DNA from: Anaerolineales bacterium
GTDB taxonomy: Bacteria; Chloroflexota; Anaerolineae; Anaerolineales; UBA4823
DNA length: 64,000 bases
NCBI GenBank assembly: GCA_003105035.1
Contig: PQAL01000005.1
Location: 62,001-126,000 of the forward strand
Reading direction: 5' to 3'
Within the stretch, counting starts at the first letter, position 1, and every line of letters begins with the position of its first letter. The notes below the pieces were generated by a model. It was not told the origin of the DNA. It saw nothing but the letters and a program-made list of their open reading frames with translations, and did no database searches. The translations under genes were made by a program, and so were the position numbers. Of the stretch, positions 60,019-64,000 are shown in pieces.

Positions 60019-60842
60019 TCGCCAGCCTGGTACTCTCATTGCGTGAAGGGCTTGAAGCTGCTCTGATTATCGGTATTGTCCTGGGCGCTCTCCGCCGCAC
60101 GGGCCATGCCCATCTCAACCGTTACGTCTGGGCTGGAGTGGCAGGTGCTGGCGGGGTCAGTTTACTCACTGCCTTCCTCCTGCGCCTGGTGGACCAAGAG
60201 CTAGAAGGTACCCGAGAGCAAATCTTCGAAGGGGTCACTCTGCTTCTAGCAGCTGCTGTACTCACCTGGATGATCTTCTGGATGGGTAAACAAGCCAGCA
60301 GTATGAGATCTAATCTCGATACCAAAGTCAGCCAGGCAGCCAATCTGGGTGGCCGGGGTGCTTTATTCTTCCTGGCCTTTTTCGCCGTCTTGAGGGAAGG
60401 CATTGAGCTGGCCTTATACCTGACGGCTTCGGCATTCACCTCCACTGGCCTCCAGACGTTGCTGGGCACATCGATTGGGTTGTTCGTTGCCGCTATACTC
60501 GGCTATCTGCTATATACCACCACCCTTCGCCTCAACTTGAAACGCTTCTTTCAGATTACTGCCTTCATTCTAATCTTTTTCGCTGGTGGTCTTATTGCTC
60601 ATAGCGTGGCTGAATTCAACGAAGCGGGGGTCATCCCAGCCATCATCAGCCCCATCTGGAACCTCAACCCCCTTCTTAATGATCATTCCTCAATCGGAAT
60701 GATCTTCAGCACCCTCTTTGGTTACCATGGCAGCCCATCACTGACTGAAGTGATCGGCTACAGCATATATGTCCTGGCTGCCTTGCTGATTCTTTTCAAG
60801 CCGAGACTTTTACGCTTCAACAAACTCACTCCTCCCGTGTGA
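60015..60842 (+). CDS. FTR1/EfeU-family iron permease
   Basis: A membrane permease of 275 residues with seven hydrophobic segments. The two REGLE-type iron motifs are present: REGLE at 10-14 and REGIE at 127-131, in helices 1 and 4, as in the family. It imports ferric iron in yeast and ferrous iron in EfeUOB systems. No efeO or efeB gene adjoins it. It is coupled to the small Cys-rich gene upstream and converges with the LOG-family gene, overlapping it by 17 bp. Confidence 0.88.
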   Translation: MIASLVLSLREGLEAALIIGIVLGALRRTGHAHLNRYVWAGVAGAGGVSLLTAFLLRLVDQELEGTREQIFEGVTLLLAAAVLTWMIFWMGKQASSMRSNLDTKVSQAANLGGRGALFFLAFFAVLREGIELALYLTASAFTSTGLQTLLGTSIGLFVAAILGYLLYTTTLRLNLKRFFQITAFILIFFAGGLIAHSVAEFNEAGVIPAIISPIWNLNPLLNDHSSIGMIFSTLFGYHGSPSLTEVIGYSIYVLAALLILFKPRLLRFNKLTPPV

Positions 60843-61407
60843 CCCACTTTTCCATCCCTTGCGGATAGCGATACTGGCACATTAGGTCAAGCAAAGCTTC
60901 CGGCTGGTCTGCCACCACAAACAAAGAAGAATGCTCGACATACAAAAAGCCTTCAACGCTGGCGTGCTTGATCGTCTCCAGTAATGGCTCAAAATAATTT
61001 TGGGTATTGAGCATGCCAATTGGCTTCCGATGTAGGCCGATTTGAGCCCAGGTGAGGATCTCAAATAGCTCTTCAAATGTCCCATAACCTCCTGGTAGGG
61101 CTATGAATCCATCGGAAATATCTGCCATACGCTGTTTGCGTACGTGCATGTTATCCACGATTTCCAGGCGTGACAGTCCATTGTGCATCAATGTAGGCGT
61201 GGCAAACATGCCTGGGATCACCCCGATCACCTCCCCGCCTGCTCCCAGGGCACCATCCGCTACGGCTCCCATCATCCCGGTGGAGCCTGCCCCATAGACC
61301 AGGGTCATTGCACGTTTCGCGATGGCAATGCCCATCTCGCGTGCAGATCGCAGGTAAGCTTCCCCCATCTTATCCGAAGAACCGCAATAAACACATACCG
61401 ATTGCAT
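60826..61407 (-). CDS. LOG family protein (TIGR00730-type Rossmann fold)
   Basis: A 193-residue protein related to plant LOG cytokinin-activating phosphoribohydrolases. The opening SVCVYCGSSDKMGEAYL, the loop YGAGSTGMMGAVADGAL and the diagnostic PGGYGTFEELFE are all present. Bacterial members cleave nucleoside 5'-monophosphates at the N-glycosidic bond. The start at 61407 is favoured by TAGGA 8 nt upstream; an ATG three codons earlier is possible. Confidence 0.87.
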   Translation of the reverse strand: MQSVCVYCGSSDKMGEAYLRSAREMGIAIAKRAMTLVYGAGSTGMMGAVADGALGAGGEVIGVIPGMFATPTLMHNGLSRLEIVDNMHVRKQRMADISDGFIALPGGYGTFEELFEILTWAQIGLHRKPIGMLNTQNYFEPLLETIKHASVEGFLYVEHSSLFVVADQPEALLDLMCQYRYPQGMEKWVTREE

Positions 61408-61584
61408 CACCGCCATCCTAAGAGGTATTTGGAGAACCACGCCATTATAGCATCCATGGCGATTGGGCAGTGAATGGCTGCAGTTACCACCAGAAACCTC
61501 AGGAAATCTTTGCCCGCTGGCCCGTACTTGTAATACAATAGCTGTAAGCTTCTATTCGAAAAGCCGGAAAGGAAGTTTATTCGT

Positions 61585-62499
61585 ATGCCTGCTGTCGAAC
61601 TATCCCATATCAGTAAGTCCTTTGGAACGCTGAAAGCCGTGGACGATGTCTCTTTCGATGTGGAAAAGGGAGAGATCTTTGGTCTGCTTGGCCCCAATGG
61701 TGCCGGGAAAACAACTGCCATCCGGGTGCTGTTGGATATATTCAAGCCCGATTCTGGCGAAGTCTCTATCCTGGGCGGACCGATGACAGAATCCAAAAAA
61801 GACCACATCGGTTACATGCCAGAGGAACGTGGTCTATACCAGGATATTCCCCTTGACCGCTGCCTGGTTTATTTGGGCACTTTGAAGGGCCTATCTCCCA
61901 TCGAAGCACAAAATCGAATTTCCAGTTATTTGGTTCGATTCGACCTCGAATCCTCTCACCGCAAGAAAGTCAAAGAGCTCAGCAAGGGTATGCAGCAAAA
62001 GGCTCAGCTCATTTCCACGCTGATCCACCAGCCAGAATTGCTCATCATCGATGAACCGTTCAGCGGCTTGGACCCCATCAATACCCAGATGGTGAAGGAC
62101 CTTCTTCGTGAGCAGCGCGACAAAGGTGTGACCATCCTGATGTCGACCCACCAGATGCACCAGGTGGAGGAGTTATGTGATCGCATCGTGCTGATCGATC
62201 ATGGCCGTACTGTTTTATATGGTCGTCTAGATGATATTCGCAACCAATTCGCTGGTCACGCGGTAATCGTTAGTACACCAAATGAGCTTCCAAAGTTGGA
62301 TGGCGTAATTAAGAAAGAGGAGCACAACTCATCGGCATTTCGACTGACCCTTGCACCCACCGTGAGCGCTCAGCAAATCCTGCACCAGCTGGTCGAATCA
62401 GGTATCGAGGTCAACCAGTTTGAGATTGCTGCTCCAACTCTGGATGAGATATTCATCCGTGTTGTCCAGCAAAACGACCCGGAGAAAAGTTATGAGTAA
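61585..62499 (+). CDS. ABC transporter ATP-binding protein (NatA-like)
   Basis: The ATPase of an ABC-2 exporter, 304 residues. Walker A is GPNGAGKT near 38, the signature region is LSKGMQQKAQL (Lys-Gly in place of the usual Gly-Gly, a known variant), Walker B is LLIIDEPFSGLDP, and the switch His lies in STHQMH. An 85-residue C-terminal domain follows. It overlaps the permease gene by 8 bp. The substrate is unknown; NatAB of Bacillus exports sodium. Confidence 0.88.
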   Translation: MPAVELSHISKSFGTLKAVDDVSFDVEKGEIFGLLGPNGAGKTTAIRVLLDIFKPDSGEVSILGGPMTESKKDHIGYMPEERGLYQDIPLDRCLVYLGTLKGLSPIEAQNRISSYLVRFDLESSHRKKVKELSKGMQQKAQLISTLIHQPELLIIDEPFSGLDPINTQMVKDLLREQRDKGVTILMSTHQMHQVEELCDRIVLIDHGRTVLYGRLDDIRNQFAGHAVIVSTPNELPKLDGVIKKEEHNSSAFRLTLAPTVSAQQILHQLVESGIEVNQFEIAAPTLDEIFIRVVQQNDPEKSYE

Positions 62500-63694
62500 G
62501 TTCTGGCGAATTACCTGGAGGGAATACTCCAGGCATGTGTTCCGCAAACGCTTTTTAATCACCCTGCTAAGTGTTCCGCTCATGCTGGCTTTGATGGTGG
62601 GTCTCGTGGTGATTATCATCTGGATGGATTCAGACCCGACCCCAATCGGCTACATTGATAATTCGGGGATCCTGGCAGACCGCATCCCGCAGCCACCAGT
62701 CAAATTTCCCGAACGGAATGCTACATTTACATCTTATGCTGACCAGTCCAGCGCAGAGAAAGACCTCTTAGCTGGCAAGCTCCAGGCATACTATATCATT
62801 CCAGCGGATTACTTGCAGACAGGTGATGTGAAGGAAGTGTACCTTGAGGAACCGCGTGGCATCGCAATCCAGCAATTTTATTCCTTCCTGAGCATCAACC
62901 TGCTTAAAAACCAGCCCCCCGAAATTGCCAGTCGGCTGATGGATGGGAACAAGATCGTTGTGCAATCCGCAGACAAGACCCGTGAGGCTTCCCAGGAAAA
63001 AATCATCAACCTCATTCTGCCATTTGTCGCCGGGATCTTGTTCATCGTTGCCATGAGTACCAGTTCGGGCTATTTGCTTCAAGCCGTGGTCGAAGAAAAG
63101 GAAAACCGCACCATGGAGATCATGGTGACCTCGGTCTCTCCCAATCAGCTGATGAGTGGAAAAACCATCGCGGATATGGCAGTCGGGATCACTCAATTGC
63201 TCGTATGGGGGATATTTATCTTCCTCATCCTGTTATTCGGAAAATCTTATTTCTCTTTCCTGAGCGGAATCGCCTTCCCACTTGAAACAGTTGCCATATT
63301 GGTCGCAGTGATGATCCCTGCCTTCATCATGATATCCGGGTTAATGGCTGCTGTAGGAGCTACCGTGACTGAAGCCAGTGAAGGCCAGCAGGTGATGGGA
63401 TTGTTTACCATCCCCATTTGGTTGCCCTACATCCTCATCGCCGTCTTCGTTCAAAACCCCAACAGCCCCCTGGCAATTGCCATGACCCTTTTCCCACTCA
63501 CGGCGCCTATGACCATCGCCATACGGATTGGTTTTACCTCCATCCCAACCGCGCAGTTGCTAGCCAGCTTCATCATCCTGGTGGCATCCGCAATTGGTGC
63601 GATTTGGCTGGCTGGCCGCGTTTTCCGTATGGGTATGCTGCGTTATGGGCAGCGCTTACGCTGGAAGGAAATCTTTGCCCATCAAAAGGGATAA
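62492..63694 (+). CDS. ABC-2 type transporter permease (NatB-like)
   Basis: A permease of 400 residues. One N-terminal membrane helix (about 24-46) is followed by an extracytoplasmic domain of about 130 residues and five to six C-terminal helices. VEEKENRTMEIMVTSVSPNQ is the coupling segment typical of NatB and YhaP proteins. The ATG at 62492 has GGAG 8 nt upstream and lies within the ATPase gene. A second permease gene follows after 3 nt, so the exporter is probably heterodimeric. Confidence 0.88.
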   Translation: MSKFWRITWREYSRHVFRKRFLITLLSVPLMLALMVGLVVIIIWMDSDPTPIGYIDNSGILADRIPQPPVKFPERNATFTSYADQSSAEKDLLAGKLQAYYIIPADYLQTGDVKEVYLEEPRGIAIQQFYSFLSINLLKNQPPEIASRLMDGNKIVVQSADKTREASQEKIINLILPFVAGILFIVAMSTSSGYLLQAVVEEKENRTMEIMVTSVSPNQLMSGKTIADMAVGITQLLVWGIFIFLILLFGKSYFSFLSGIAFPLETVAILVAVMIPAFIMISGLMAAVGATVTEASEGQQVMGLFTIPIWLPYILIAVFVQNPNSPLAIAMTLFPLTAPMTIAIRIGFTSIPTAQLLASFIILVASAIGAIWLAGRVFRMGMLRYGQRLRWKEIFAHQKG

Positions 63695-63697
63695 GCT

Positions 63698-64000
63698 ATG
63701 AATAAGACCTGGTTGATAATTCGGCACGAAATTTTTACCATCCTCTCACGCCCCTCTTTCTTGTTTGTCTTGTTTGGGATCCCAATCATTGGGGCATTAA
63801 TATTTAGCGTTGGTGGGCAGTTATCCAGGGGTAACCCGGCTCAGAACATACTGTCCTCTTTGATTGGTAGCCCCCAGACTGTGCAGACTGAAGGCTATAT
63901 CGACCAAAGTGACCTGATCAAACAAATTCCAGCCGATGTACCCGCAGGGCTGCTGATTGCCTTTTCTGATGAAACCAGTGCCCGGCAGGCGCTGCAAACC
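63698..64000 (+). CDS. ABC-2 type transporter permease, partial (runs off the window)
   Basis: An open frame of 101 codons from ATG 63698 to the window end, starting MNKTWLIIRHEIFTILSRPS with a membrane helix (about 20-42) and the beginning of an extracytoplasmic domain. Its layout parallels the preceding permease, so it is likely the second half of the membrane unit. The 3' end is missing. Confidence 0.82.
   Translation, partial: MNKTWLIIRHEIFTILSRPSFLFVLFGIPIIGALIFSVGGQLSRGNPAQNILSSLIGSPQTVQTEGYIDQSDLIKQIPADVPAGLLIAFSDETSARQALQT

Overview
The window looks like chromosomal DNA of a Chloroflexota bacterium, most likely class Anaerolineae. This is an inference from gene content; no 16S gene is present. 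Pointers are DnaD-like and DnaC-like loader genes directly after dnaB, many single-membrane type lipoproteins with Thr/Pro-rich stalks, a large cyclase-ATPase-TPR regulator, a membrane protein ending in a helix-turn-helix of a type I associate with this phylum, and no outer-membrane or LPS genes. Base composition and codon use look even throughout. I see no transposase, integrase, phage gene or CRISPR array.

Layout. 1-4.2 kb: a cysteine/thiol operon (cysK, cysE, a MoeZ-like E1-rhodanese fusion, a PIG-L deacetylase) behind a structured leader. 4.3-10 kb: radA, a PAP2-like membrane protein, a lipoprotein and a membrane-tethered putative regulator. 10-16.6 kb: clpC, an S1-domain protein, a GNAT acetyltransferase and a two-gene ABC exporter. 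16.7-21.2 kb: a GMC oxidoreductase, 3-hydroxybutyryl-CoA dehydrogenase, thiolase and a HIT protein. 21.4-26.6 kb: a secreted protein built of four exact 123-residue repeats, xseA-xseB, a DUF212 protein and a sugar-nucleotide epimerase. 26.7-34 kb: a membrane-anchored clostripain-type protease, a two-component system, and a redox cluster (ferric-reductase-like cytochrome, ApbE flavin transferase, two small exported proteins). 34.2-38.8 kb: a 1127-residue cyclase/ATPase/TPR protein and a winged-helix protein. 38.8-41.9 kb: two lipoproteins and a DUF4405-like cytochrome with an internal Tat-like motif. 42-45.8 kb: a znuABC-type metal importer and a zinc-ribbon membrane protein.

45.9-49.6 kb is the RNA-rich part. 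It holds a Phe-Gly-Cys tRNA operon, three tandem c-di-GMP-I (GEMM) type aptamers ending in an intrinsic terminator upstream of a luciferase-like oxidoreductase, and an intact tRNA-Glu with two degenerate tRNA-Glu copies nearby. 49.6-64 kb: rpsT, argS, a COG2403 GTPase-like protein, an apparently orphan DNA methyltransferase, a response-regulator-like protein lacking its phosphoacceptor, a bifunctional nuclease, the primosome cluster dnaB-dnaD-dnaC (the last with two fused ATPase domains), an FTR1 iron permease with a small Cys-rich partner, a LOG-family protein, and a NatAB-type ABC exporter whose last gene runs off the window.

The most notable items are the triple c-di-GMP riboswitch, the double-ATPase helicase loader, the exact four-fold repeat protein, the cytochrome with an internal Tat-like motif and EF-hand/Cys tail, and the tRNA-Glu relics.
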